From Mesostigma viride (lineage: Eukaryota > Streptophyta > Mesostigmatophyceae > Mesostigmatales > Mesostigmataceae), in NCBI GenBank assembly GCA_009746045.1, contig RPFO01000418.1, positions 2,794,678 through 2,858,677 on the forward strand: DNA of 64,000 nt. Direction: 5' to 3'. Shown here piece by piece: positions 51,601-63,229 of this stretch. The first letter of the stretch is position 1. The number at the start of each line of letters is the position of its first letter. A model generated the notes under the pieces. That model was not told the origin of the DNA, did not search any database, and saw only the letters and a list, made by a program, of their open reading frames with translations. A program made the position numbers and the translations under genes.

Positions 51601-53276
51601 GAAGGCGATCGATAACGAGAAGGAGGCGCTGGAGCTCAAGCGGGCGGAGCGGCTGGGCGGGTCGGACGTGGTCGCGACGCCAAGTGGCGAGGCGGAGATC
51701 ATTGACGACGAGGAGTTTGCGTGCCTCCAGCGGCTCAAGGACGCAAAGAACAGGTACAGGAAGGCGTACGACAGCTTCAAGGCCGTGCGTGCGCGGGTGG
51801 AGGAATTATCGTCCGAGGCAGCGGACGCACTGCAGCGGCTGGTGGACGCGTTCGAGACGTGGTATAACGCCAAGGGGGGGGCGGCAGCCGCGGGCGTGGC
51901 AGGGGGGGGCGGCGCGGCGGCGTCACCGCGGTCGCCCAAACCACCCGTGGGTCGGCAGCGCTCGTTCCTAGATGTAGGCGATGACGAGCTGGAGGAGTTT
52001 GAGCGGCTGCAGATCACGCGCGCGATGGTGGGTGGGCTACCGTGCTTATGCTGCTTGCTCACTACCGTGCTTATGCTGCTTGCTCACTACCGTGCTTATG
52101 CTGCTTGCTCACTACCGTGCTTATGCTGCTTGCTCACTACCGTGCTTATGCTGCTTGCTCACTACCGTGCTTATGCTGCTTGCACCCAGTGCTTTTCTCA
52201 GCAAAGGAGATCCGGGGGATATACAATTCATTCAGACGGTCATTAACTTCCGTGTACATAAGCGCATATGGTTACTCCTCCCTTTCCCCGGGCCGCCCCC
52301 CCCTTCGCCCTTTTTGAACCTTGAAAGCCTTTCATGATCTCAGCGCTCACACCATTTCGCAGTTCTTATCGCCCCGTCTTCTCCTTTCCTTTTGCCATCA
52401 CCCTTCCCGCCGCCCCTTGTCGCGTGCATCCTTTGTTCTTTCTGTGAATACCCTTGCCCTACTGGGGTATTAACCGCAGAAAGGGCGTTACATACCCTTG
52501 CCTTACTGGGGTATTAACCGCAGAAAGGGCGTTACATACCCTTGCCTTACTGGGGTATTAACCGCAGAAAGGGCGTTACATACCCTTGCCTTACTGGGGT
52601 ATTAACCGCAGAAAGGGCGTTACATACCCTTGCCTTACTGGGGTATTAACCGCAGAAAGGGCGTTGCTACATTGATCCGCAGTAAGGGGGTTAATACATT
52701 CCAGCCAATCCCACGGCTCACCCTTCTGCACACTCTGTCTCCCCATTTCCTTGCTCTCCCCATGGTTTGCCATTGCATTCTCTCGCTTCCCACCCTCTTC
52801 CCTTTCACCTCTGTCCCGGCGCACCATCGTCACTCCACAGCCATGTGCATGCCATGTACACTTTCCCAATCATCCGTTCAGTCCATGGGTACCCCACCGC
52901 CACGTCTGACAATATCCTTTCCCCCATCCCAAACGGGCTTCATCTGAAACGAAAGCCGGTTTGGGTGGTATGAGATATTATTGACAGCCCTTTTCGCCAT
53001 CCGTGTGATCTCCATGTCGCGTCGTTTGACTTAACTCATATTTTACGGTCGCGTGCGCACGTGTGCGCATGCCCATGTCATACATGTGTGTGTGCCCTTG
53101 GCCTTTGCACGTGTCTGCCCCCTTTGCAGGGTGACCCCGAGGCGAGCGTGTTCCACGCAGCACGCAAGACGGCCAACCAATCGCGCAAGGTGGGGCCCGC
53201 GGGGCAGACTCTTTACCCGGGGGGCAAGGGCAAGGCTGCGGGCATGCGTCAGCAGGACAAGATTTCGGGGCTGTGA
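48660..53276 (+). CDS. KIF9 (KLP1-like): Kinesin-9 family motor (KIF9/KLP1-like), three exons
   Basis: ATP-driven microtubule motor; the algal member KLP1 works in the flagellar central pair. Exons: 48660-48839 (60 codons, ending KYDGIMQ), 49988-52027 and 53130-53276. All junctions are GT-AG, phase 0. The protein is 788 residues. The motor starts at residue ~5 (PVKVFVRLRPT) and has Walker A GQTGSGKT at 91-98, switch I NKASSRSH at 205-212 and switch II DLAGSE at 240-245. Then come the family-typical RRYERQIAELKQELVMRD linker, a Gly/Ala-rich middle, a coiled-coil part (LKDAKNRYRKAYDSFKAVRARVEEL) and the conserved tail ERLQITRAM + GDPEASVFHAARKT. The last junction fits the DPE..FHAA motif of kinesin-9. 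No lesion was seen, so the gene is probably functional and the organism or its ancestors flagellate. Confidence 0.92.
52036..52190. repeat. 25-bp tandem repeat at the start of kinesin intron 2
   Basis: About six copies of ACCGTGCTTATGCTGCTTGC plus TCACT. It begins 9 bases after the splice donor. Because 25 is not a multiple of three, all three frames are read in turn and stay open, which falsely extends the exon frame to 52246. Confidence 0.9.
52449..52668. repeat. 44-bp tandem repeat in kinesin intron 2
   Basis: Five near-perfect copies of a unit beginning TACCCTTGCCTTACTGGGGT and continuing ATTAACCGCAGAAAGGGCGT. There are no spacers between copies, so it is a plain minisatellite. Confidence 0.9.
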
Positions 53277-54040
53277 GGGCCTACGCACTAACAATACAAA
53301 TGGCAGGCATTGGCTTGCGTAGTATTCGCTTTCTCACTTAGTATGGATGTGGGGGTTCTCCATGGCATGCCTTAGTGCGCGTTGATGCGCTAAATGGCTG
53401 TGTTATGCGAAAGAGCGGCAATCCCAGCGAGACAGAAGCGGTTGCCTGGCAAAGCCTCTCAGATCTTTTCATTTAAAAGCGTCTGTAGGAGTCGAGTACC
53501 TGTTTATGATGCCTTGCCCTGCCCTCTGTTTATTTTATGGAAGGATGCTATGCAGTGCAATGGACATGGCAATTAAAGGGCTAGATACTAGCCTGTTGCG
53601 TACCCTGAAACCAAGTGCATGAGTGGGAAATCTTGATGACGATGTCAGAGGAAACCCAGCCTGCCTTGTGCAGCCTGTACTGCAAGTAAACTAGCACCGT
53701 TGCCACCATACCTAGTCACGTGCACCGCTAACGCACGGTAAACCAGCCATATAGCCTTAGCTTAGTAGCATTTGTACAGCCAGCCATGCTACGTCCTGGC
53801 TATGCTTAGCTTCCTTGCCCACGCTCCTTGTTTTGATACTACTATGTTCGCGCGGGTCTTATTGCACCCACAGACCTTGCCGGATCGTTTATCGTGTCCG
53901 ATTGCTGCTGCGGCATGCCTTAGGCATGAAGGAGAAAGGGGGTCTCTGCCCTTTCTTCCTGTTGTGCACATACAGGGATTAAACGCACTTCGGTGCTCCG
54001 TGACTCCCCAACGTTATAGTATCAATTAAAAGCACTTCGG
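53277..54040. other. Kinesin 3' region; no further gene supported
   Basis: Contains only short frames. No TGTAA-type algal polyadenylation signal was found in the first few hundred bases, so the transcript end is not placed. Confidence 0.5.
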
Positions 54041-54042
54041 CG

Positions 54043-54114
54043 GCTCCGTGACTCCCCAACGGGAGCACGAGTTTAATTAATTAGACTCGTGCTCCCGTTG
54101 GGGAGTCACGGAGC
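54043..54114. repeat. Perfect 30-bp palindromic junction of two LINE 3' ends
   Basis: GCTCCGTGACTCCCCAACGG... (54043-54072) and its exact complement (54085-54114) are separated by 12 bases, TTAATTAATTAG. The right arm continues into the 3' end of the minus-strand LINE. The left arm is a second LINE terminus facing it. Confidence 0.85.
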
Positions 54115-57100
54115 ATTAACCCCGATGGATGGATGGGTGGGTGCAAACAGTCCTACCGGTCTAAGCTATCTACATCATCTACCTACGACATCTATCTAAC
54201 AGCAACTAACTACAACATCCATCTAGACAGCATCACGTGGCCCTAGGGGAGCTGTCTGGCGTGCCTCCCGTGGGTTTGCACACGCGGGCGCTTCCCCACA
54301 GGGGGGGGCTCGTTGTCCTCTATGACCTGGGCCCACTTGGCCTTGTCCATCATCTTCTTCCAAATCACGGAGAGGCCTAGGCCCCCCATGTCCTCTACTA
54401 GCTGTTCTTTGAAGGTGCGGGCCTTGCATGCGGCGTCTAACATCAGGGGGCCCGGCGCACGTCAGGAGGTGCCGGCCAGGCTGAGCTGGTCGCAGTCCTG
54501 CGGGGGGGCCACGTGAGGTGTCTACCTGGTTGGTGCGAGCTAGGTGCCCTACTAGCTGCAGGCGCCGCTGCTTAATGGTGCTGGTGATATATAGCATGCC
54601 CTGGTACAGGTCCTCATTGCGGACATGAGCAGCATATCCTACTCTGAAAATGGAACGCAGCATGTTGGTGACCGCGCCGTCCAGCTTGCGGGCCAGGTCG
54701 GCGGTGAGGGTCCACGTCTCGGCCCCATACGTGAGAACTGGAAGGACGAGTCCTGTTTCTCGATCTTGCCCAGGGGCTTGCGCCACAGGGCCTGGTACTG
54801 GCGTAAAGCGTGCCAGGCGAGGGAGATGCGATGGTCCACATCAACCTCGCAGCTGGGGAGCAGGCTGCCCAGCAGCTTGACGCGGTCCCGATACAGGACT
54901 CGAGAGCCGTCGAGGAGATAGAGGGGTGGCGGTGAGTGGGTGAGCCCAACCGCCAGGGCCTCTGTCTTCTTGCTGACCTCAAGCCCCACTGCACGGGCCT
55001 CGATAGCCAGGCAGTCAAGCCATGTCTGCACGTGCCCAGTGTCCTCGAAGAGGGTGGTGTCGTCTGCGTAGATGATGTCTGCCAGCCGGATCTCCGTGTC
55101 CGCTCCGCCATGCCAGAATTTGATAGCAACCTGCACCCCTGGTTCCCTACCCACGATGCGGGCAAATCGCTTGCGCGCCTGAATCATTACGTATTCCACC
55201 ACAATAATGAACAGGTAGGACGACAGCACGCAGCCCTGCCACACACCCTTCTGTAAAGGGCATGGTGGCGTGGTCCCGTAAGAAGTGCGCACCGAAGTGG
55301 TGGACCCTTCATACAGGTTGCGGATGACAGCAATAAGGGGGCGGGGGATCCGGAACAGCTTGAGGATGTCCCAAAGCGCAGGCCAGAAAACCGAATCGAA
55401 GGTTTTGATGAAGTCCACCAGCACGAGGTGCAAAGGGGACTCACCAGGCTGAAGGCGTTGCAGTTCCTCCACCAGGCGGCGAGTAGCGAAGAGCGCCTGT
55501 ACTGTGTTGCGACCTGAATGGAAGCCGTGCTGAGTCTCGCTGAGGTGACCGTCCAGGGCCGTGCGCAGGCGGTTCAGGATGAGCCGCATAAGAAGCTTGA
55601 GGGGGGCACTTTGAATGCACACCCCTCTGTAGTTGCCGGGGTCGGCTGGCAACCCCGGCCTTGCTCTTGTACAGCATCGTGCGAAAACTGTGTTGCCAGG
55701 CTGCTGGAGGTGGTTGCGACGACAGCAGAAGGCGGTTGCAGATGTCCCGGAAGAGCAGCATAACACCGGTGTCCTCGAGTTCGGCTGCAAGTTTCACAAC
55801 TGCGGCAGGAATCTCGTCGGAGCCGGTGGCTGCGTCATAATGCAGGCGCTGGACCGCCTCCGTGACCTCGCGAGAGGTGAAAGGAGGCATGTCAGACGGG
55901 TCGCCAAGTGGGCCGACCAGCGGGGGGACTAGGTAGTCCGCCGCTGACCTAGGCGGGGCCGGGGGCCCAGCGGGGCCGGCGAGGGCGGCTGGGCGGGCGG
56001 CGGCGGCTGGGAGCAGGGGCGGAGCGGCGCAGCGCTGTCCCCACGACCTCGGCCGTGGCCGCGGCCCAGGTACGAAGCCGCTTGGCGCCGGGGACGTCGT
56101 GGCGGTGGGGCCGGCCGAGGCCGTCCGGGTGCCCGAGGCGCTTGGACCAGAACCAGGCCCCTTTGCCGTCGTGCTTCTGCTGGCAGCTGCGCAGGTCCTT
56201 GACCATCTGCTGAGCGTCGGCCTTCTCAGCCTGCTGGTAGGCGGCCCTCAGAGCTGCTTGCAGCCCAGGTTTGGCGGTCGGATCCCTGTTGCGGCGGAGC
56301 ATCTGCCTGGCGGCAACAACTGTCGGTGCGTGACGGTGGACAGCAAGCTGTCGGCGCGGAGGCAAGGTGGGGAGGGTGCATGCGGGCAGCCAGGCGATAC
56401 TTGGCAGCGACACTGCGGAGGATCACTGAAATATCACCCGGCGGCGGAATGGCGTGTAACTGCTGTCGGCTGCCCCCGGCGTCGAAGACGGCCAGAAAGT
56501 CATCCCTGTGCGACATAGCGGCCTGCTCTGCTGCTGACATCTTGTTGGCATCCTTCAGCACAATCCGGAGCACCTTCAGATCTGGCTGAGGCGCCAGCTG
56601 TCGCGACGGTTTCACCCCAGGAAACCGCAATCTGATGCGAGCGAGCACGAGACGGTGATCAGATTCCACCGTGCTGACAGAATCTTGCAGGACGCGAGCA
56701 TCGACAACTGAGGGGCGCTGAGCCCGACGTACGCAGATATAGTCAAGGCACACCACCCGATCCGACGGCCCCAAAAAGGTGGCAAGCTGCTCAGCGGGGC
56801 GTGCGAAAGAAGCATTGCATGCAACCAGCGCAGATTCTGCCAGCAGATTCGCAAATAAAGGCGTGTTACCGTTGGCTGTCGTGTTGGTTGGGGAGTACTG
56901 AGCGCCCCCAGTGCCAACTGGCAGCGTGGCGTTGGCGTCGAGCAGCATAACCAGGAAGTGCCGAGCTGCCGGGATGTTGGCCTCCTCCTCCTTGAGGGCG
57001 CTGAAGAAGGCCTCATGTTCCGCCTAAGCTCGACCCGCATGTGGTGCATATCCCACGATAACGGTTAGCGTGTGGTGTGAATGGCCCTCAGTGGCCGCCG

Positions 57101-57420
57101 GAAAAAGTGGCCACTAGCACACGCGGGGACCGCAGCACGATGGACTGGAGCTGCTCTGATGCTGCCGGCGAGCACAAGAGGCCCACACCACCTTGACCCG
57201 GCGCGTCGCCGCCACCATAATGGAACCGCCAGCCCGCACGAAGGTCGTCGACCAGCAGACCGTTGACCCCTTGCTGAGGGTCAACGGTGCGTCAGTGCTC
57301 CTGGACCCCAAGGACAGCGATCTTGTTGTCGGCGCACAAGGCGATCAGCTCGTCGACGCGGTGGCGTGCTGGGGTGCCGCCGCTCGTAGAAGGATCTGCA
57401 GGGAGGGTGCGCACATTAAA
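54085..57420 (-). pseudogene. LINE (non-LTR retrotransposon) ORF2: AP endonuclease and reverse transcriptase, frame-broken
   Basis: The endonuclease start is seen near 57350-57280 (HRVDELIALCADNKIAVLGVQEH). Its end lies in frame 56948-56226 (LDYICVRR, SDHRLVLARI). The RT starts in 55890-55441 (ATGSDEIPAAVVK) and continues in 55790-54639, with LVDFIKTFDSVFW (motif A), QGCVLSSYLF (motif B) and IIYADDTTLF (catalytic). The C-terminal region (54786-54223) contains LVLPVLTYGAETWTLT and RRLQLVGHLART. Stops and shifts separate these frames, so this copy is dead. APE-type endonuclease plus YADD RT places it among L1/Tx1/RTE-like LINEs; the exact clade cannot be read by eye. Confidence 0.85.
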
Positions 57421-57438
57421 GCATCAATTAATTAATCC

Positions 57439-58480
57439 ATGCCTTGGCGCCATGTCAACTACCCTCCTTCAGGCCGCTTCAAGCTGCTCGGCAGTTGGCT
57501 TCCCGACTGCAAGGACGCCATGACGACACGGATCGGCATGGCGTGGGCGCACCTCCATGACCACCGCCGCTGGTGGAGCAACCCCGCCCTACCCCGGATC
57601 GTCAAGCGTGACCTCTTCAAGGTCGTCATTCTGACGATCCTGACCTACGGCGCCGAGACGTGGAAACTGACGCAGGAGCTCAGGCTGGCAGGAGCAACGA
57701 CTCGACGGCGCCGTCACCAAGATGCTGCGCAAGGCATCCCCTTTGGTTTGCACATTAGTAATGAGGATTTGTACGCTGATTTGCCCTACTATGTCTCCCA
57801 CATTATTAGGCACAGGCGCCTGGGCCTAGCCGGGCACCTGGCCCGCACAGATCAGGTAGATACATCAGATAGACTAGCTGGCACCAAGCCCGCCCAGCCT
57901 GGGCGATATGTCCTCACCTGGCGTGCCCCCGGCCGCGTGCGGCAGGGCCGCCACGTACCGTGGACTTTTCGTGATAGACTCGGCATGGACATGTGCTACA
58001 CTAGACGTGACGGGCTCACCCCCGGGCAGCCTCCTGGTTTGTCTGTAATATGGAGGCAGATGGTGCGCAAGGATAGATGGCAAGTAGTGATGAAGGAGAC
58101 CACCCCCAAGCCTGTGGGGGCTCCGCGTGTGACCAAGTATGGCATTCATAGCGATTCGGGCCGCGGTGCCCACACCCCTGTAACTAGGACCTAGATAGCT
58201 TATACCATCCATCCATGCAGGGCTTCTAGGCCCTCTCCTCAAGCCCGGCCCCCCTGGGTGCCTGAGCTGGTGAGGCATGAACCATCATGGCGGTGCAGGT
58301 GCACCTTGTGCACCCAGAGCAGGTGATAGTTGTACATCCTCCACCTGCAGGTTGTAGCCCTGATTGTATTACAAACCCATAGATGCCCCTTTCCCAGGGC
58401 TATGTGTTACATATGCTCCCAACGGAGCTATGATTTTAATTAATTAATTAATTAATTAATCCATCCATCCATTGACGAGC
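57439..58480 (+). pseudogene. 5'-truncated LINE ORF2 C-terminus with 3' UTR and (TTAA)n tail
   Basis: The frame 57439-58194 begins inside the post-RT region (GRFKLLGSWLPDCKDAM) and contains VVILTILTYGAETWKLT and RRLGLAGHLARTDQVDTS, ending at 58194. The 3' UTR carries GGGCTATGTGTTACATATGC and TCCCAACGGAGC, then TTAATTAATTAATTAATTAA to about 58460. It sits directly after AATTAATTAATCCATG (57427-57442), so it was inserted at or beside another (TTAA)n tract. It faces the minus-strand LINE head to head. Confidence 0.8.
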
Positions 58481-58499
58481 CACGAGCCACGAGCCACGA

Positions 58500-60478
58500 G
58501 GTAGCCATGGCTGACGGCGGAGCTCATAGCTTTCACGTTTGAGCACCGAATTTAGCCGTGAATATCACAATCGATGCGTCTTTCTACGACGCACACGATG
58601 ATATAATTTTCCGAAGCTATTACGCAATATACGATGAGCAAACGCCTCTCGACGCAACGCAGCCTGGCGGCTGCGCTCGGCAATGAAAATACGCCTGCAG
58701 CTTCGGCTGCAGCTTCGCCCCCCGGCCCAGACGGCAACAGCGACACTAGTCGTGCACTGGTGCTCGCCCAGCCCCCCGGGCTTGCCTCGCCATCCGCATC
58801 GCCTGAACCTAAGCGCAGTCGCCCTGCTGAGCCGCACTGGGACGAGATCACCTTCGACATCAACTCCAGTCCTGCTACTGGCAACGCGGCCCATCGTTCT
58901 TCATGGAAGACGTGTTTTTCGGCACGCACGCCTCGCTTCTAGCCCCTGTGCGTGTACCTCACGTCCCATGCACAACCGCGACCGCTGGCCTGGTGATGGC
59001 CGGCTTGCCGACCCCGCCAAGGCTCTCCCCATCTGCATGAATCGCCCCAAGCTCCAACGCTTTGCCCTCTGCTCCCTTGTTGGACGCTCCGAAACCGCGA
59101 TCTGGGCTTCCCCACCGCCCCCCCCCACCTTCCCCACTGAAGCCACCATCCGCAACCTCCTTAAGGAAGCTTTCGAGCAACACGTGACCCCCCTTGCCGC
59201 AGATGTGGCGGCAATTGGAGGCACGCTGGCTGCTGAGCTTCCCACCATCCCCACCGCCACCGCCACCCTCCTCGCCTCTACCCCCCCCCCCTCCGCCTCC
59301 ACCGACTCCATCACCGCCCTGCTCCGCGACATCGACCAGCGCCTCAAGGATAATGCAATCGCTATCGAGGCCGGTCCTGCAGAACACGGCAGGCCTCACC
59401 GCCCAGGCAGTGAAGGACATTGCCGCCAAGCCAGCCCCGGCTGGCCTGGCCTGTGATGCTCCTCCCATCACGACCTGGGCGGATATGCTTAAGCAACATA
59501 CCACCTCCACCACCTCCGCCGTCGCAGCCCAGCTCCAGCGGCAGACGCTTGACCTCCGCGAGGAGGCCGAGCTCGCCAAGCGCAGCCTCAACGCCATACT
59601 CAAGAACTTCGACATGGAAGAAGGTGAGAATTCCGAGAAGCTTGCACGAATGCACGTGCGTTTGAGAGCAAAATCCTTGCACGCATGGGCCTTAATTCTT
59701 GGTGAGATCAAGCTGACCGTCCACCGCCTCAGTCCCCCGCGCGCGGGGTAAGGCAGGGGCGCCCCCGCTTCTTCTCATCTTTGAGAGCCCAGCGGACAAG
59801 ATTTCGTTTCTCAGACGCCGCAAGCGGCTCGAGAAGACTCACTTCACCGTGGACGACGACTTGACCCTGGCACAGCAACAACGGCGACGGGAGCTATGGC
59901 CGACCTACCTCCAGCTCCGGCAGACCAAGGCGGGCCAGCCGGTGTACTGGAAGGGGGCGGCCATCTACGTCGGCCACAAGCCCTGGCACGCGACCCTAGC
60001 TCTCGACCACCGCGGCCCCAGCGACTCCAGACGCCCCAGCCTATGTAGGGGAATACAGCAGCAGTAGTGTAGAATAGTTAGACAGTGGCCTTGTACATGC
60101 CCGCCTACTACAGGCACTATACCAGCTGAGGCCTAGCCTTTTTAGTCATGTACATGTGTGCCTATGATGAGCCACCCTCCAGATGATGCCTAGCTTTATT
60201 TACTTATGCAGTGCCCATGCAGGGAGTCCCTCCCTGCATGCTGAGATGCCATGCCCTAGCTCTCGTATAGCCATGATGATCTTCCCCCACATGGCATGCT
60301 CCCCCTTAACTGGGCATAGCGTGATAGACCATGAGGGTGCAGGTGCCCTGGTGCACCTAGATCAAGGGTAGCTTACATTCCCACCCTTGCATGAAGTAGC
60401 CTAGAATGTATTAAAAGCCATATGCCCCTTCTCAGGGCTATGTGCTACATTGACTCCCAACGGAGTGATTAATTAATT
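58500..60478 (+). mobile_element. ORF1-only LINE derivative, plus-strand copy
   Basis: The ORF1 product is spread over frames 58634-58942, 58683-59456, 59194-59751 and 59849-60067, separated by indels. After a Ser/Pro/Ala-rich N-terminus, the 3' part matches the RNA-binding and C-terminal domains of L1-type ORF1 proteins (LKNFDMEEGENSEKLARMHV, LGEIKLTVHRL, DDDLTLAQQQRRRELWPTYL, GQPVYWKGAAIYVG). The stop at 60065 is followed by a ~410-bp 3' UTR and a (TTAA)n tail near 60470. No endonuclease or RT intervenes. The same arrangement occurs at 62285-63190 on the other strand. Confidence 0.75.
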
Positions 60479-60775
60479 AATTAATTATCAACATCACTCC
60501 GTTGGGAGTAGATGTAGCACATAGCCCTGAGAAGGGGCATATGGCTTTCAATACATTCTAGGCTACTGCATGCAAGGGTGGGAATGTAAGCTACCCGGCC
60601 TGCTCTATAGGTGCACCAGGGCACCTGCACCCTCATGGTCTATCACGCTATGCCCGGGTAAGGGGGGAGCATGCCTGTGAGGGGGAATTAAGATCATCAT
60701 GGCTATACAAAAACTAGAGCGTGGCATCTCAGCAGAGAGCAGCTGACGGAGTGATGTTTCTAATTAATTAATTAA
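60476..60775 (-). mobile_element. Inverted LINE 3' UTR fragment (tail-to-tail with the preceding unit)
   Basis: ACTCCGTTGGGAGTAGATGT onwards is the reverse complement of 60190-60470. The two arms (about 280 bp) meet at TTAATTAATTAATTAATTA, and a further TTAATTAATTAATT closes the unit near 60762-60776. Confidence 0.85.
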
Positions 60776-61967
60776 TCCATTCCATCCCATGTTGCGAAGG
60801 AACAATGTGACGATGTTATCAAGTTCCTGGCCCGCCATGACGAACTTCTCCTGCCTACCCCTGGCGACAAGGTCACCAAGCCCGCCTGGGAATGGCTGCT
60901 TCAAGAACCGGAGGCGTACTTGAAGGCAGTCATCATGTGCAGCTACCTGCGCTGCGACGCCCAGGACATCACCCAGATTGGCTACGCTGGCCTCAGGAGC
61001 CTCCTGCATGAGCGCAGACGGGCAGCCACAGCAGCTGCAGCATCCCCGCAGAGCAGCACCTCCCCCAGCACGGACTCCATCCGAGCTGCAGTGGCGGAGC
61101 AGCTGGCGCCGATGGCTGAGCAGCTCGCCGCCCTGAACGCGCCTGACGGCCCACTCAACACTCTCTCGGCCAAGGTCAACAACATTGAAGCCAGAGTCGC
61201 ACCAGCCTCAGTTTACTGCTACGCAAGAGCACATTGCCACCAAAGTTTCCGAGGCCACAGCCACTGTGACCACCCGCCTTAACCAGGTGGAAGGCCGAGT
61301 CGGCCATGGCACCGTGAAACTTGAGGCAGTTGCTGCCAAGGTAGACGCCCTGGCCACGCAGGTCCCCGAGATCGCCGAGCGAACGGCCACCATCGCCGCC
61401 CAACCTGCTGGTAGGGCTAGCGATGACCCCTCGACTCGCGCCTCCTGGGCAGACCTGCTCAAGAGCCAGGCATCCTCTACCACGACCGCCATCACCACCA
61501 AGCTCCAGTGGCTGGAAGACACGCGCGGCGAGGCCGCTGACCGCGACCGTCGCCGCTGCCGGGTCATCCTCAGGCGCTTCGACATGCCGCCGGAGGAGAC
61601 CCCAGACTCTCTTCTCGACGAGCTGAAGAAGCAGCTCTTGGCGTGCATGCAGCTGCCAGGTGCGATACTGCTGGGCGCCTACCGCCTGCCCCATCCACGG
61701 GCCAAGGCTGGGCCCCCTCCAGTGGTCCTCACCTTCAGCGACATCACAGCCCGAGTTCGGTTCCTCTCTCGCCGCAAGAAGCTGGTGGACACCTCCTGGT
61801 CGCTTGACGACGACCTGACGCCAGCCCAGCAGCAGCAACGCCGCGATCAGTGGCCCGACTACATCCGCCACAAGACCAACCCCGAGAAGCCCCAAGTGTA
61901 CTGGCGGGGCGGGGACCTCTATGTCAACAAGAAACTGTGGAAGCCCCCCCAGGCTTCCCCGGGATAG
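60776..61967 (+). CDS. LINE ORF1 protein, one frameshift
   Basis: Begins just after a (TTAA)n-CCATTCCATCC junction (open frame HVAKEQCDDVIKFLARHDELL...). One frameshift near 61200 moves to frame 61185-61967. The middle is rich in Ala/Glu/Val heptads (HIATKVSEATATVTTRLNQVEG), suggesting a coiled coil for trimerisation. The RNA-binding part follows (RRCRVILRRFDMPPEE, VVLTFSDITARVRFLSRRKKL, SLDDDLTPAQQQQRRDQWPDYI, VYWRGGDLYVNKKLW). It is clearly diverged from the copies at 58500 and 62731, so it belongs to another subfamily. ORF1 proteins coat LINE RNA. No ORF2 follows it. Confidence 0.75.
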
Positions 61968-62284
61968 AGCACTCCAGCTAGTTGTCTAGATGGGGGCAAT
62001 CGATTATGGGATAGCTTAGGCATTACAGCACTTGAAACGATATTAGCGCACAGCGTTATAGTACCTTCAATTAGCTCTGGCACCTTGTGGCCATCAGCTC
62101 GCGCCTTAATTAGCCGACGTCTTGAGCCCACCTCACATTTGTAGCATGAGCTATGCGTCAGCCTACCTATGGTATTGCACTGGTTGTATTGCACCCACAG
62201 TGTTGCGCACCGGCACCATGCCGTGGAGAGAGCGCTCTGTGGCCTGCCCACCTGCGGCAGTGAGAGAAGCTAGGGCGCCCCCCC
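61968..62284. other. No supported gene between LINE units
   Basis: Unassigned sequence ending in AATTGAATTGAATTGAATTG (about 62289-62310), which is the 3' tail of the next minus-strand unit; the repeat there is AATTG rather than TTAA. Confidence 0.5.
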
Positions 62285-63190
62285 TCCTTGAATTGAATTG
62301 AATTGAATTGTAACATAACTCCGTTGGGAGTATATGTAGCACATAGCCCCGGAGAGGGGGCACATGGCCTATCATACATCCTAAGCTACTTCCTGCAAGG
62401 GTGGGGATGTAAAGGACCCTTGCTCTAGGTGCACCAGGGCACTTGCATCCCCATGATCTTCAAGCTATGCCCAGCGAAGGGGGAGCCTGTCATGGGGGGG
62501 AAGATCAGCATAGCTATACCAAAAAGCTAGGGCATGGCGTCTCAGCAGAGAGTTACTCCCTGCATGGGCACTGCATAATTAAATAAAGCTAGGCATCATC
62601 TGGAGGGTGGCTCATCATAGGCACACATGTACATGACTAAAAAGGCTAGGCCTAAGCTGGTATAGGGCCTGTAGTAGGCGGGCATGTACAAGGCCACTGT
62701 CTAACTATTCTACACTACTGCTGTATTCCCCTAGGCTGGGGCTGGAGTTGCTGGGGCCGCTGTGGTCGAGGGGGTCGCTTGCCAGGGCTTGTGGCCGACG
62801 TAGATGGTCGCCCCCTTCCAGTACACCGGCTGGCCCGCCTTGGTCTGCCGGAGCTGGATGTAGGTCGGCCATAGCTCCCGTCGCCGTTGTTGCTGTGCCA
62901 GGGTCAAGTCGTCGTCCACGGTGAAGGGAGTATTCGCGAGCCGCTTGCGGCGTCTGAGAAACGAAATCTTGTCCGCTGGGCTATCAAAGATGAGAAGAAG
63001 CGGAGGCGCCCCTGCCTTAATACCCCGCGCGCGGGGGAGGCGGTGGGCGGTCAGCTTGATCTCACCAAGAAGGCCCATGCGTGCAAGGATTTTGCTCTCA
63101 AACGCACGTGCAAGCTTCTCGGAATTCTCACCTTCTTCCATGTCCAAGTTCTTGAGTATGGCGTTGAGGCTGCGCCCCCCTCCTTCTCGC
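62285..63190 (-). mobile_element. ORF1-only LINE derivative, minus-strand copy, 5'-truncated
   Basis: The frame 63147-62731 encodes the ORF1 C-terminal half (MDMEEGENSEKLARAFESKI, LLGEIKLTAHRLPRARG, TVDDDLTLAQQQRRRELW, YWKGATIYVGHKPW), uninterrupted here. The 3' UTR (62730-62312) matches 60068-60470 of the plus-strand copy and ends with CTCCGTTGGGAG and an (AATTG)n tail. Confidence 0.78.
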
Positions 63191-63229
63191 TGTGTATATA
63201 GGGTTGAAGGTTCCTTTACTCTGTATTGG

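Noticed and set aside
49709-52246. A single 845-codon kinesin ORF without introns
   Set aside because: Its first 93 codons are Pro/Cys-rich intron sequence and its end is the 25-bp minisatellite. Splicing at 48839/49988 and 52027/53130 restores the conserved N- and C-termini.
52449-52668. Possible CRISPR-like array
   Set aside because: Units are contiguous 44-bp repeats without unique spacers, inside a eukaryotic intron.
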